Made by a program: the position numbers and the translations under genes. The notes beneath the pieces are model-generated. The model ran no database searches, was not told the origin of the DNA, and was given only the letters and a program-made list of their open reading frames with translations. Shown piece after piece: positions 32,400 through 45,315 of a DNA stretch of 64,000 nt. The stretch comes from Plasmopara viticola (lineage: Eukaryota; Oomycota; Peronosporomycetes; Peronosporales; Peronosporaceae): assembly GCA_001695595.3 (NCBI GenBank), contig MBPM02000009.1, positions 1,488,001 to 1,552,000 of the forward strand. The letters run 5' to 3'. Position 1 is the first letter of the stretch. Every line of letters starts with the position of its first letter.

Positions 32400-34900
32400 A
32401 CTCACTAGTGCTCGTAGCTCAACGAGCTTGTGCTGGTTCACGGCCTTGTTAGTATGTTATGTGTGCATGTGCTCCGAGCGAATATAGCAAAGTTTCACAA
32501 CAATGCCGTTCACAGTGATCGATAGACTTAAGACGTGCGTCAATGTATTCTGTCACCTACAAAATAAGCTTTATCATCGATTGGGCGAATAGCAGCCTAG
32601 CTATCATCACGTATTTGCATGACTCGTTTTAAGTCCCGACTTTGTAAGTGTCTCACGAAGGTCAAGTAGCTTGCATGCTGTGACAAATTTAGTCGTCACA
32701 ATCGAAAGGAATACTTCAATAAAAGACCTACCAATCAGTTCGCCCTTAAGCAGAAATATGGTGTCAGTAATTGTCTTTTTGTCTCCTTTGTCTACAGCAA
32801 AGTCCGCGTCACTGTAAGTCTACGGTGTAATTGGCTCTTCCATTTAAAAGTAGCGTGCATCTAGAGCCCCATCAATCGAACAATGGGCAATCTTCTTGGC
32901 TTCCTTTTAGTTTCGCAAACGAGACTCAAGCGTCTAACGCATCGCTTAATGGACCGCGTACACGATGTCTATACGTGGCTATCGTGCTATCTACCGATGG
33001 GCGACTTGAGACCCGAAAATGTTGGCGTGCCGGTTTCTATGCTGAATCCGGTAGTAGCGTGCTGTCCGGCACGGCTTCGTTGTAGTATCGGCCACCGAAT
33101 GAAGCTCACGTTGGATTTGTCGATGACAAGTTATACACTCACATCAGCTCGCGAATTTCCTCCTTTTGATCATGTGTGTATGAGTGCGCGTCGAGTGCCG
33201 TTGTAGAAGCTTTAATGCTTGTGCTCCGTTCTTGATCATCAAACGATGCCATTGAAATACAGTATTCTACCGCTTAATTACTTGTTGCCGTGAAGAAAGG
33301 ATCGGTAGCATGGTTTTTGCCGTGCTCAATGTATATATTATGTCGATGATACCCTCCTCGATCTCAGCATCAGTATGGTTTGCGTGCCAAAAGTTGTCCT
33401 GTTTGCTTATGTATGCACATAACTCTTCCGAGATCGAGCGCGACTCGGCTTGTTGATTTGGTATCAAGCAAATTGAACGATTTGTCCTTGCTGTGCACCT
33501 CACTTGATTAATACACAGAAGTCCGAGGTACTCCCCTTGCCTACCTTTATGTAAGCCGTTGTTATGAAATCTTACTTTGCTTACTCCTCCATGCCGCTGC
33601 AAGTACGAAGATCGCTTTATCCGTCGACATGTCCATGACACTTTTATATTCACATGCGACAAAGCGCGCCTTCCGGTGTTGCACTTTGCCGCTCGCACCA
33701 ATTTTGGTCTAAGAAACTTTCTTGTTGTGTAATATATTTGCACCGGCTGTTCACTTAATTACGCATTCGACACCTTTGGTACTTTAGGGTATAGTAAGCT
33801 TTAACGTTTTCCATCATCAGGCCTTTAAGCTTCTCATTATTTCGGCGCACGTCTCCTAGCACCCAGCACTCGTTCATCATCTTGATTTAGTCAAACCACG
33901 CAAGGCATGGCATGCACGCATTTACGATTTCCGATTTGAAGTGCCAGACGTTTCCCTGAACTTCCTATTCTGCTTGCTTTGCTTTGCTTGTCGTTTAGTT
34001 CCTTGATTCTTGTCGAGTTGAGTCGCTGTAACAACTTTGTTCTTGTGCTCGAATACGTAATATTCCTTGTCTCATCGTTGCGACCCACCACGACATAAAA
34101 CTAGGCTAGGTGTACAAACGAACTTTATTTCGAGTCGCTACATCGAAACGATAAAGGCGATGTCACAAAATTTGAAAATGCATATTTGCCTCACTCTCTT
34201 GCCGCACAATGTAGACAGCGTTTCTGATACACTTTGCCACCGATGTTACATAAACCGTGAACGCGGCAGCCAAATCTGAAACAACAAAGAGATGATCAAC
34301 TTTTGAAGCCGCTTGATCCCTAAGGAGCTCGGTTAAGACACTGCAGAGATTGCTCGTAAGGATGATAAGACTCACAACGTATCAATTTCTCATCGGACTT
34401 TGGCAGTCATCAATCCAAGCTGGTATCACCCTAATACAACCAGCTGGTAAGCGCGCGCTGAAGTCCTTCTTCGGTCGCTCATTCTTGGTCTACTTACTCT
34501 GTGCACACATGATGCACACCATGCAGTGTGAATTGCAGAAGCTAGAAACCACATGTTTGTGCGCTACCTTTCGTGCGACAGATGTTCTAAGTGCTTACTA
34601 TGCTACACCATCACTTCGTTTATATACGCATTCGTTTTAGTGACTGTAGTGACGCGATACCAGCCTTATAGGGCCGTCTGTGGCCTGTGTTTTAACAATA
34701 AGTACATCCCGTTGTACTGCCGATATTTTTATTGCTGAGTAGCCAAATCGTTCGTCGATCTTTTTTAAGCGCGAGCTCGTATCTACTATACTTCACTCTA
34801 CCGTGGACTCAGCTAGTGGCCAGATAAACCGGTTTTCACAATTTTGGACCAATCAATCCGCTTGAACGTAGTAAACCTGACACATTGACACTTATTGTAG
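32400..34900 (-). mobile_element. Old Copia relic, same lineage as the 20-25 kb element
   Basis: On the minus strand, segments align in order with the young Copia element: a protease/pre-integrase part (LALKKDRRTIWLLS at about 34755-34810, against [14 protein letters not shown]); integrase core pieces near 34300 (DQAASKVDHLFVV against [13 protein letters not shown]); an integrase C-terminal GRNDETRN at about 34080 (against GRSDETKG); RNase H DADFAVDKGDKKTITDTI at about 32760-32820 (against [18 protein letters not shown]); a [12 protein letters not shown] IDARLKS near 32540; and the C-terminal HKLVELRAL near 32420. All frames are interrupted. LTRs are not recognisable. The 5' border is uncertain and may reach about 36200. 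Confidence 0.8.
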
Positions 34901-37900
34901 TCATAAGACTTCGTAGTTTTCAAGATTTTTGGTGTACTCTTTAAGATTTAGCGTTGCCTTTTTGCAGACGCTATGTGTGCAACCGATCCCACCCGTCGTG
35001 AGCAATCATGTGCCACTGAAAACTTTATGTATTACTACGACGCACATGCTGGTGCTAGATTACGATTAGCAATAAGATAGAAATTAAGTTGTGGGGCGAT
35101 CAGGTGACCTTGTCTGCTTCTTGGTCACATCAGTGATCGTCCTTATGCGCCAACGTGCACCGGTGTATATGTTGCAAAGTGCAAAAAAAAGCATTTTCGA
35201 CTTAATCGCGCCCTAAATTCGCTCGCCTTCATCGCTCTTTAGCAGCGATATCTTTATTTGCACGGTTTACGCTTGACGGACAACGAAGATCGCATCGTCT
35301 CCGTTCGTGTATTGGTGCTCCACAATATTTTACCGTCAGAGACGACGCTGTTTCTGTGGCCGTCATTAAAGTTGGCTTAGTTTATGCAGCGCGTTATGAG
35401 AACCAGCCACTGATTTTATCTTTTGAAAGGTGTGTTTGCGCAGTAAACGATTAATTGAACTTTGTTCGGAATCGTGTGCCAAATTTGAGCACATCTCTTC
35501 CATAATTCCGGAAGCTTTTTAGCCTCTTTTACTGGATTGACCATGTAATGCTTCCCAACGTACTTTGACCAATGACTGATTTTGAATGTTGTCGCAATCG
35601 CCGTCTGTCGTTAAGTCCTTAGACATGTGATGCCATCTACATAAGCTTCAGCAATCCGATAGCGCGTCGTATACTTGTGGCGGACGACTTGTTATATGTG
35701 GTTATACAGGTCGTCGTCGAAATTCGCTGTGAACTTTTCAGTTGCGGGTGCAGTTTTTAAATCTACTAAATGAGTGATATTTAGCATAGACATATTGCCT
35801 TTAGATGGTTAAACTTTTCACAAGATCTATTCACAAAAAGTTCTGAGATGACACATTTAATTACTAGGATGTGGTCTCATAAAATGTGCTTCGTACTTGT
35901 AGGTTGAAATAGCAAGTGTGCAATACATCGGTTGAGGCAACGTGTTCCACTTATTGTGAGCTGAGACCCTTATTGTAGCAAGTCTTCTCGCCACCCAGCT
36001 ACGCATTCGGCATGTACCTCCGCTTTTTACCCATTTCCAAGACAAATACGAGTTGGTGTATTTTGTCCAGAATCTCCCGATGGTGACGACCAAATCGCTG
36101 GTGATTAACCTCTTGACAAAGATTGCAAGTATTGCAATAATAAATGTTATACGCAAGAGCAACTTGAACAAAAATTGATCAATGAAGTCCTGACCACTTT
36201 GAATCAAGCCATAAAAGTGAAAGCCCATGCCAATATAAATCTTACAAGCAGCACAAAACAGATGCCATGGCTCATTTTCTGTGTAAATCCCACCTATACT
36301 GAAAAATGACGGTAAAACACGAAGCTCACATTTTGCTGATGGTCATCCCTCGATACTACACTTGCCGTGAAATTTGTCATTTGTACATAAAACCTCTCTG
36401 CGATAACATCACTACGAACTTTATATTAGCAATAGGTATGCCGAAGATTGGCGATAGCACCCAGAGGCACGAAGTAGCTTCCTTGGAGGACACTGAACTC
36501 TATTTAATCTCACGACAAACGAAATTTTGAAAGGGCTAATCCCTTAAGTTTGCGCTATATAGCACTGTCTCTTGATACAAGCTGTTGCTGAGACAGCTGA
36601 TAAGTCTTTTGACAGATCGATGCCCAACTTTGGGGAGTGCCCTTTGTTTTCTTACCGCCGCACCAGCGATGAAGCTACGAGCTATAGATCGGGACCTTTA
36701 AAATAAAGTTGCCTCTGCTCACTTAGCGTCAAATGAATACGAGCTATTTACGTCTTTAAGTTTAATAAGTCAACACCGTCTGGAAAAGGTAAAAAATGTA
36801 CGCCATTCTAAATCTTTTCAGATGTGTAGAACGTCTGACGAAATGATATCTCATAAGTGTTAAAATGATCGACTCCATATCGCTGCTTTATTAAATGCTC
36901 TTGAAAATTTGACAAAGGCCCATAGGTAGGACTCACAAGCCTACGAGCTTTTGAATCGTAATTGTTCTTGAGAAAGCAATTCCAAGTTGTGCTTTTGGAA
37001 ATCCCGTCTTCTGCGCAACTACCTGATTGAAGTGTACCTCATAAAACTCACTTGTAATCAAAGCAAATTCTGCATGGCATGGTAGTGGCCTTATGAAGAA
37101 GTTATGCAACGTCTCTAACCATTATTTCGTGAAAATAAGAGGACAAGAATGTTTGGAAGAGTAAGTCCTCTAACACTTTGCGCTTCAAAGTCAAACGGCA
37201 AGTGACTGATGCGGCCATTTTTCTTTCAGAGACCCAAATTTCTGCAGAGGGTGTGCTGTAGACCAGCATGGCAGATTTTATAATGTACACTGGACTCAAC
37301 TCAGTCTACAAGCGCTATTGTTTCTCATGCGAAAAAACAGAAATATCATTGACCGCGATCGCACTCCATCGTTTGAAAACAACAGTCATGACCTAAAAGC
37401 TATTAATTGTCTGGTGACGTGGTCAATTAGGCTACATAGCGCGTCTGCATAGACATAACACGACGACATGCTTGTCCATAATGGAGATAACTCTGGAAGA
37501 ATATCACGCTTTTGATCTGCGAGCGGTACTTGAGTGCACGCGCGCGATTAGGTTCTGCGCTTATGCAATTGCCACATGATTTTACCCTACTATTTATTTG
37601 CATTGTTACATAGCGCATTAAGCGGGAGTGGCGAGGCCACTATTAAGTGTTTTTGAAAAGTACGGGGTCAACAAAGCAGACAAAAAAACGCTTAACATGT
37701 TCAAGAAAATTTATTACAAACGCCAATCTTGGCTCTGTAAGTTTTTTAACAACCGTTTAGCGTTGTTTGTGAATTTCAAGCTATGTCATTGACATTGTAC
37801 TATCCCCAGCCGGTGTCGAGATTTAGTACCGTGTCATCGCGCTCAAAAATTGTCAGCTTAAAAATCTTCGAATAGAACGATTTAGTCTGATATAGACCTT

Positions 37901-39968
37901 TGTGCAATAAACCGTGCTCTTTTCAAATTGGGGCATACGTGGTGTGTGTAAGCCAGTTTTTGTCTTAATGGCTTATAGATCTTCGCGTCGCCGAGATTAT
38001 GAGCAGCTTGTATCACAAGTGTGACGTCATCCGAAACAAATTGAAGCTACGCAGCGTATGCGGGAACAACATACGCGTGAATTTGCTTCAGTCTTCAAGA
38101 AGCAATTGTCTCAAAGACTCTCATAAGAAACAGCTGGCGGGATTAAGCGCGAGACTTATCCGAGTCTTCATAAAATTTAAAAGCTTGGATCAAGGTGATT
38201 CACCTCATGTTGTAGTCTCCTGCGATGATATCGAATGAATCCTTTAAAGACCTTATGACACACCGTTTGGTGGTCATCTTGGTCGAAAAAGGACTCATGT
38301 AGCACTACTGGTAATCAATCTGTATGAGTAACTCGGCACAAATATGCGCACAAGAAAATCGTTTTGAGGTGTTGGAAGCTTAGAGAATGTGGCTGCACTA
38401 ATAGTAAATTTATTTATGTCATTATGCTGTTGGGGGCACATCAGCATAGACTTTGGACTAAGCCTGCTGCAAAATTCGGCAGGGATTGCAAGTGCTTTAT
38501 TTATTTAGCGATTGTACCAGGCAGCAACGCCGTTTCGTCTTCTTTGTGTCTTTCGAGAACAAGAAGAACTGGAGTCTTCCGTTCTACAGTCCAGTTTTCA
38601 ATTACCTTTTGGGTGCTAGCATTGAGTCGGACATGTCCTCTGCGGGCCATTTCCAGACTAAGAATCAGACATACTGGATCCACCTTGTCGTGAAAGAGTT
38701 TTTGCGCAGTGTCTGCGTAGATACTTTGAAGCCTTAAAGTACTCGTTGCGCTTGCGATGGTGTCCATGCCTTAGCAGATTACATAGTGTCGTAGGTGAAT
38801 GAAATGGCTAGGTCTAGCGCTCGGTTAGTGCCACCACATCGTGGCTCTGACATTGACAAAAAAGTGGCACTAGCCCTTGATTATATGCAGGTGCGGCACA
38901 AAGAAGCCAACCCTTGAATAAACCAGAGTCTACGTGGTGTAGCAACCTCTGTCTCGAGAGGTGTGAGTTGAGCGATATGCTTGCGAAGTAATGCGAGTAC
39001 GATCTCGAGGAGCTGGACCTGTCCAGACAAGGCCTGCAAGTTGCGGAACTGTGGTGCCCAGTGCATATTTTGACGAAGACGATCAAGGTCGTCGGTACTC
39101 TGGCTCAATCACGAGATGTGTGCACCGAATGCCGATCGCAAGTGACATCACGACAAAGAGCATTTAGCGCGTGACATGACGCTGAGAGGTCGTCTGCCTC
39201 TTCCGCTTGTCGAAAAAGAAGGTGAGCGCCACTATCACGTTAAGAAAAATCTATGCGCGACATCGTCGTCAGAGACAACTTTGAAGGGAAGGGAATATTT
39301 TCCCTCCGCAAACTGTTAAAAAATTAATGCTCCAATTGAACAGGATGGCCAGAACGCTTTTGACGATAAGTATTAGCGTCTTTGGCAAATCCACGCTTCC
39401 CGCTGCATGGGCGAGGAGCGCGATCTTTACAAATAAACTTTACTCAGGATCCTAAGTGGTGCAAGGTGTTGTTATCATGCGGTAGTATAATGGCAGTTAA
39501 GGCCGTGCGTTCAGCCGAGCAAAATTGCTTTAAATTACCTCCACTTGCGCATGAACTTTGGTACAAGGAAGTGTCGCAAGGGAGGTAACGTTTTGCTAAT
39601 CGCTTAAAACCTTTCTATCCTCATCAATAGTTGCATGCAGCAAGCAATCACTGTAAGCCTGCTGACACTCGATCAGAGATTTGGCATGGGGTACGCAAAA
39701 CGCACGAGCTCCATAAGACCAAGAGGCATAGCGTATTTGCGCTGGTGTGCCTCAAAATGCACGAACACTGACCTTCGCCAGGGATTGTTTGTCTTAGACC
39801 GCAACGATGCATCAGGCGCAGACGATGCGTGGAGGTAAGGTCCAAAATTAGGTAAAATTATTCTAAACATAGGCTTTAGATATAAACAGAGCGTAGCTTA
39901 ACATAAAGTGGGCAATCATGAAGATGCAAGAATAGTACCACTTATATCTCTGAAGATGTGGCATCGGG
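34901..39968. other. No supportable gene in 5 kb
   Basis: The first kilobase may contain the decayed gag end of the adjacent Copia relic. Elsewhere there are only short frames. The most coding-like is a minus-strand ATG frame at 38501-38767 (88 codons) with a possible companion at 38881-39108, but neither has a known motif and the second lacks an ATG start. An in-frame stop at 39951 bounds the HMG-CoA reductase start. Confidence 0.35.
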
Positions 39969-42900
39969 ATGCTGATCATTCAAGCATTTGCCATCAGGAT
40001 GACCGTCCAGCTCGCGTTCATCGGCGCAGTCCCGGCACTCGCATCTTCCAGGACGGAGGTGGAAGCGATGCTTGATCAGTCGCTAGACTTGCTGCACAAG
40101 GCACTGAAGACTTCGCTGGGAAGAATGTGTGACGAAGCGCTGCAGCGCAAGGCGGCACAGGTGGCCGCGCTTGCTGTGCAAATTCAACGCCAGTGCACGA
40201 AAACTGTCGCCAAGCACTTTACTTCGTTAGAGCCCAGTCACAACACAAGTGAGAGCTGGATCGGTCTCACGCAACAACAGAGTGCCGCCCCGCAGCCCTC
40301 AGTATGGTCCGGCTTTTACAACAAGACACTACGAGAACGCTTTGACGTACTGGCGCTCATGTACCCGCGTCTCAAGACACTGAAGGCACACCAGACACCA
40401 GACGTGGCCGTGCACAACATGCCACCTTTCGATCTAGCGGCCAAGGTCGGCGATCTGCCCCTACGCACAGCTAATCTCATGATTGAGAACTGCGTTGGTG
40501 TGCTGGGCATCCCACTCGGGTGAGTGAGGAGCTTGGAACGTTTATGTTGGATCGGCAAATGGCTGACGTAGTTTTGTTTTCATTGCCACAGTCTTGGACT
40601 TAACTTTGTAATTGACGGAAAGAGCTTGTCAGTCCCCATGGCCGTTGAAGAGCCCTCGGTCGTCGCGGCTGCTTCTAGTGCGGCAAAACTGGTGGCTGCT
40701 GCTGGTGGTGGCTTTCGCACGGCAACTACCGGCAATGTGATGACGTCACAGATTCAACTCGTGGACACGGAGAATATTCCAGCAGCAATCGCAGCGATTG
40801 AATACAATCGCGAGCGATTGCTGTCGATTGCCAACACGACCCTTTGCCCAAACATGAAAAAGCGTGGTGGCGGGGCCGTTGATATCTATTGCCGCGTAAT
40901 CAGCCAGGCTGCACGCACTGCTGTCATCTCTGCGGCTGGCAATGCTTGGTACACTCCATGCGACGATGAACTCGTTATCAATGCTTCTGATTCCGACACA
41001 CAATTTCTGGTCGTGCACATTGATGTCGACGTGTGTGAAGCCATGGGAGCCAATATTGTTAACACTGTTGCAGAAGGTCTCTCAGACGAAGTGTCGAAGA
41101 TCACGCACAGCCGTGTGGGGTTACGCATTCTCACTAATCTTTGCATGCAACGCCGTGCGCGTGCTGAGTTCGAGATTCCTCTCAAGAAACTTGGCTGGAA
41201 GGGAGTGAATGGTGAAGACGTGGCAAACCGTATCATTGAAGCCTACAACTTTGCCGCTATCGACCCGTACCGCGCTGTGACTAATAACAAAGGAATTATG
41301 AATGGAGTCGATGCCGTCGCAGTCGCCACGGGACAAGACTGGCGTGCAATTGAGTCGGCTGCGCATTGCTATGCCAGCCGCTCTGGACAGTACGCCTCGC
41401 TTTCTCATTATGAAATTGGACTCGACTGTAGTGGTTCTAAAACGCGCGTCCTGCGTGGTAGCTTAGAACTGCCGATCGCGGTCGGATCGAAGGGCGGTGC
41501 GTTGATGACCCACCCGGGTTATGCCGCCACCCACGCAATATTGCAGCAGCCAACGGCTCGTGAATTAAGCAGGATAATTGTAAGTGTCGGATTGGCGCAA
41601 AATTTTGCCGCGATCCGGGCGATTGCAGTGACGGGTATTCAACAAGGTCACATGGCTCTTCACGCCCGAAACATTGCAGTTGCTGCTGGTGCACCAAGTG
41701 AACTGGTGTCAGAGGTGTGCAGCTACATGCTCCTGCGAAAGGCGGTGAACGTGACAACAGCCAAGGAATATTTGCATGCTCACGCCGTCTTCTCGGAAAT
41801 CCAGAGCAACTCTTCACCGATATCTTCAATCTCGGTGCTACCGTCGATGTTTTATGTGGAAGTCCCGATTCCAGAGCTCGAAAACACAATCAGTTTGAAC
41901 ATTGCTTTCGAAACCATAAACAAGCACCCGCAGTACATCGCTATCATGGCACCGAAAGCTTTAAACAAGGGTGACGGGTCGTTGACAACACTTCAGCGGC
42001 AGTTGTTGGGCGATAAAGGCTACAACCAGCTTGAAAAGATGTTTTTATTCCTGTCTTCAATGCGCTCGATTGTCAAGTCTGCCTCGAGCTCAGAGAGCGA
42101 TCTGCTCATCTCGCGTTCAAATATCGCACTGCAGAACAAGCTGCAATTGTTATCCATTCTCATCAATATCATTGCATACCGTTTGATGGAGATTCGTCCC
42201 CACAAGGTGCGCACATTCATGCGACAGCTTTTAGAGGCAAGCAGCGGCCCTGCCAAAGTAATTGATTCCGGCGAGATGCACGATTTGGACGCCAGGTTTT
42301 TGCACGACCTCATGGTACAAACTGTGGATGCTGATGACGATATCTTGTCGACAGGATTGCCACTTTTTCTTGCTTTGTGGCAAGTGCTACACTACCACAT
42401 TGAACAGGATGTGCCACACAAATTGCTCCGAGCGCGTCTTGCGGAAAAGCAATGGGCACTACTAAACGACATTGTCCGTAGTTACGAGCTCGGTACGCCA
42501 TTCAATGAGAGCACCGACGCCACAGAGCAACCGCTCGAGAAAAAGTTCTTGGAGTTTGTTGCCGTACAGGCAACGCGTTGGCAAGCGACAATGTTGCTGT
42601 TGATCGACTCGCTCGCGTTGGCCTCCGAGTTGGTGACACCGGACCGCTTGAATTTCTTAACTCGTATCGGTGAGTACATGGAGTGGGAAGGTTCTATTGC
42701 ACATGACTTGGCACGCTACCCGCGGGATGCAACAGAGTGTGTGCCCAACGCATTCTTGTTCTGGCTATCTCAGCGCGACATCCCTCACTCAAAGGGCAAA
42801 GAATACGAGGAGGATTTTCGTGGCGTGGCGAACGCTATTGCTACCGAGAAATGGGACCAGCTACTGAAAGAAGCGCGACAAAATTCTTGGGCTGCTGCTA

Positions 42901-42995
42901 CTTTCTCGTTGCCGGCGGTGGAACGTGTCATCGGTCTCATTTACGAGATTTACGGCGACCACAGCGGCCGCGACGTTCGAAAAGAGTCTTTCTGA
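39969..42995 (+). CDS. Class II 3-hydroxy-3-methylglutaryl-CoA reductase, extended
   Basis: Two exons (39969-40519 and 40592-42995) with a 72-bp intron (GTGAGT...CACAG) encode 984 residues. The splice restores GIPLG-LGLNFVIDGK, as expected for the family. HMG-CoA reductase makes mevalonate from HMG-CoA, the committed step to isoprenoids. The core (about residues 115-580) resembles the bacterial-type class II enzymes such as that of Pseudomonas mevalonii: an SGFYNKTLRERFDVL start, ENCVG, VEEPSVVAAAS with the catalytic Glu (about 204), DVCEAMGANIVNT, NKGIMNG with Lys (about 417), GQDWRAIE with Asp (about 433), and GHMALHARN with the catalytic His region (about 537). Unusual are a 110-residue N-terminal extension and about 400 extra residues at the C-terminus with no recognised domain, mostly helical in appearance. 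ATG 39969 is the first after an in-frame stop at 39951; ATG 39999 is an alternative. Confidence 0.9.
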
Positions 42996-43085
42996 AAGTA
43001 CTTTTAAGTGACATTAGACCAAATTTACTAACTCGAGAATAAAAATGAGACACTACTACCTGAAGACTATCAGTGCTTGGCATGC

Positions 43086-43602
43086 TCACTCGCGCTTAGT
43101 TTCTGAGCCATCTTTGATCTCTTGCTGCAGCAAAACATAAGCTATGGCGTAATCGCCATCGTGCGAGATTGATACCAGTGGCTCCTGTCCACGTACATCA
43201 TCAGAGAGCAAACTTCAATTGAAAAGTGTCATTCCTCACCACTAATTGCAGTCGCTTGGCCAGGGTCTCCGTCTCACCCGAGAACTGCAGTTTGAGTACC
43301 CGAGCCATTGCCGTCACAGGCAATGAAGTAGGAACAGCGTGATCTTTTGGACCTCTGCGCACCGAATAGATGTCTGGAAACAGCACACGGTAGCGTTGGA
43401 AAGCCTTAAATGTTGCCTCCTTCATCGCCCAACGAGACGCCAGGAACATCGCGCGCTCGGCGCTTGGCCGTGCGTGAAATTCAGCAATTTCTTGTTGGTG
43501 AAAAGCGCGCATGAGGAGCCGCTCTCCAAAACGTGCGAAGCTTCGTTCGAAGCGTGAGATTAGCGCAATATCCACGCCAATACCGAACACTCGTCGCACC
43601 AT
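43086..43602 (-). CDS. Holo-[acyl-carrier-protein] synthase (AcpS), two exons
   Basis: Exon 1 is 43602-43240, the intron 43239-43185 (55 bp, GTGAGG...GACAG) and exon 2 43184-43086, giving 153 residues. It transfers 4'-phosphopantetheine from coenzyme A to a serine of acyl carrier protein, probably for mitochondrial or other type II fatty acid synthesis. Visible: FGIGVDIALISRFE (residues 6-19, Mg-binding Asp11), RAFHQQEIAEF, and ASRWAMKEATFKAF (55-68, catalytic Lys/Glu pair), all AcpS hallmarks. Exon 2 supplies the family's C-terminal strand EPLVSISHDGDYAIAYVLLQQ, which is missing if exon 1 is read on to its stop, so the splice is well supported. The length is normal. The gene lies tail-to-tail with the HMG-CoA reductase gene, 90 bp between stops. 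Confidence 0.9.
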
Positions 43603-45315
43603 TGATTCGGTCTGCTTTTAATACTGCCTATTACTAGATTACAGGATAGCAGGGTAATAAAATTCTTTACTAATGTGTCATTGATAGTCTCTTCTTTGGT
43701 GATGCAGACCTGGCTTGGCAAGCGATTTCCAAAAAACCTGCATCATACATACACAAAGTTTCCACATGCGTGCGCGCATGCATGCATACTGTATCATCGC
43801 TAAGTGCACGTATGGATAGTGTACATCGTGGGCTGATGGTTTAATGTACATTGGATTATTTAGCGATTTACACAACCCCAGTGTGCGTCAGTATTAACCA
43901 TACCGTCACGCGATGTTTTGATAAAATACAAAAGGTTAGTATCAACAGAGAAAACGGTCTGATTACGAATGCGTCATATATATTAATAAAAAGTTAAGTT
44001 ATAAAATGAAATGGTGCGGAGCTTATGAACATCCGTTGATGCTTCATATCCGCCTTTCAAGCTCGGCTTGCTGGTGGCTGAGGCATCCGCGAAAAGTTTA
44101 AATAACTTTTGGTCTACTTTGAAATGTTAGACAACTACGTTTGGTGCTATGCTGCCAAAGGAAGTCAGCTATATGGGCTTTAAATTCTTGATGTACTTCC
44201 TCATCACAGCAAAACTTTGTCAGTGTTCGCTTAACATCAGGTGCGGGTGCTAAGCTACTTGACTTTTTAGCATCGAGCGCTGGTTGGTCTTAGATCTGGA
44301 TGCGAGATATGACTTCATCTTGGTAACACGGGGTTGAAGGACCACGCAGCGTGGGTGTTGACATTTGGTAAGATAAGAACAAGGCTATCAGAAGCGCTGT
44401 TGGTCGAGATACTAAATCGAGTCGTTAGACATTGGAATATCAGATATTTCTTAAGGTGTCGATGACAATAGCCCGGCAGAAGCCGCCTAAATTGTATTTG
44501 TAAAACACAGCACTTGCGGGTGAAGTGACACTTTAGTCATAACATAATGCCAAAGACAGCTTTTGCTACGTAAAGTGCACAAAGGGCGGAACGTTGCTGA
44601 AACACGTAGAGTGGCACAAAACCCACTGGAAAACACTCGTCACTAACAGCTTTCGCTACATGTCCGGTATTTAATAGACAAGTCAACACTGCGATTTGCG
44701 AAGAAGTACTAATCAGACGGTAGTCCGAAGTGGTTGTATATTACTGGTAACATCTTGGCAACGGTCCATGAAGAATTAAATGGTGCTTTGAAAGTGAAAG
44801 TACATTGGATGATGGTTTCGCATATGTAAATTCTGGAAGGTTCGCGCTTGAGCTGTATTATTACAAAGTTCTCTTTATTAATGCCTTACATTCAGCCAGC
44901 CCTAGTACGCGAATAGTGCACAAAGGTTCGTTAGAGGGGTGGCGCATAGCAGAAAGTGAGTGGTAGCTAGCGGCCACCGCACACAGTAGCGAGCTGGGGA
45001 CAAAACTATTAATTGTTTAGAACTTTCCACCCGCTACTTTCGAGCAGGTTAGTGCCGAGCGACCAATTCCAACAGGTGCCATGCGAGTCAACGCAGTCGG
45101 CTCAGACGATGTAGCTCGGCGTCTTGAGTCGTGATACAAAGTGGTGTACAATTGTTTACTAAAGGTAAAGCTACATCACCGCTCAGATATTCGCGACTCT
45201 CGCGGTACTAATGCATTGATGATAGATGGTTCACGACTCCGATTGTTGCCAAGCGTAAGCGGTCTTATCCACGATACCACAGCGTAGAATTGACCGAGAT
45301 GGGACGAAAGAGGAT
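43603..45315. other. No gene seen
   Basis: No coding region recognised in 1.7 kb upstream of the AcpS gene. The Copia relic that follows may begin within the last few hundred bases. Confidence 0.4.

Noticed and set aside
33100..33145. GFVDDKLYT on the plus strand, recalling the YVDD box of reverse transcriptases
   Set aside because: All other Copia similarity in this region lies on the minus strand in consistent order, so this is probably coincidence.
33267..33743. 158-codon minus-strand frame as an independent gene
   Set aside because: It lies inside the old Copia relic, between segments matching integrase and RNase H, and is best seen as decayed RT sequence.
38501..39108. Two minus-strand frames as a possible two-exon gene
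   Set aside because: The upstream frame lacks an ATG, no convincing splice joins them and no motif was recognised.
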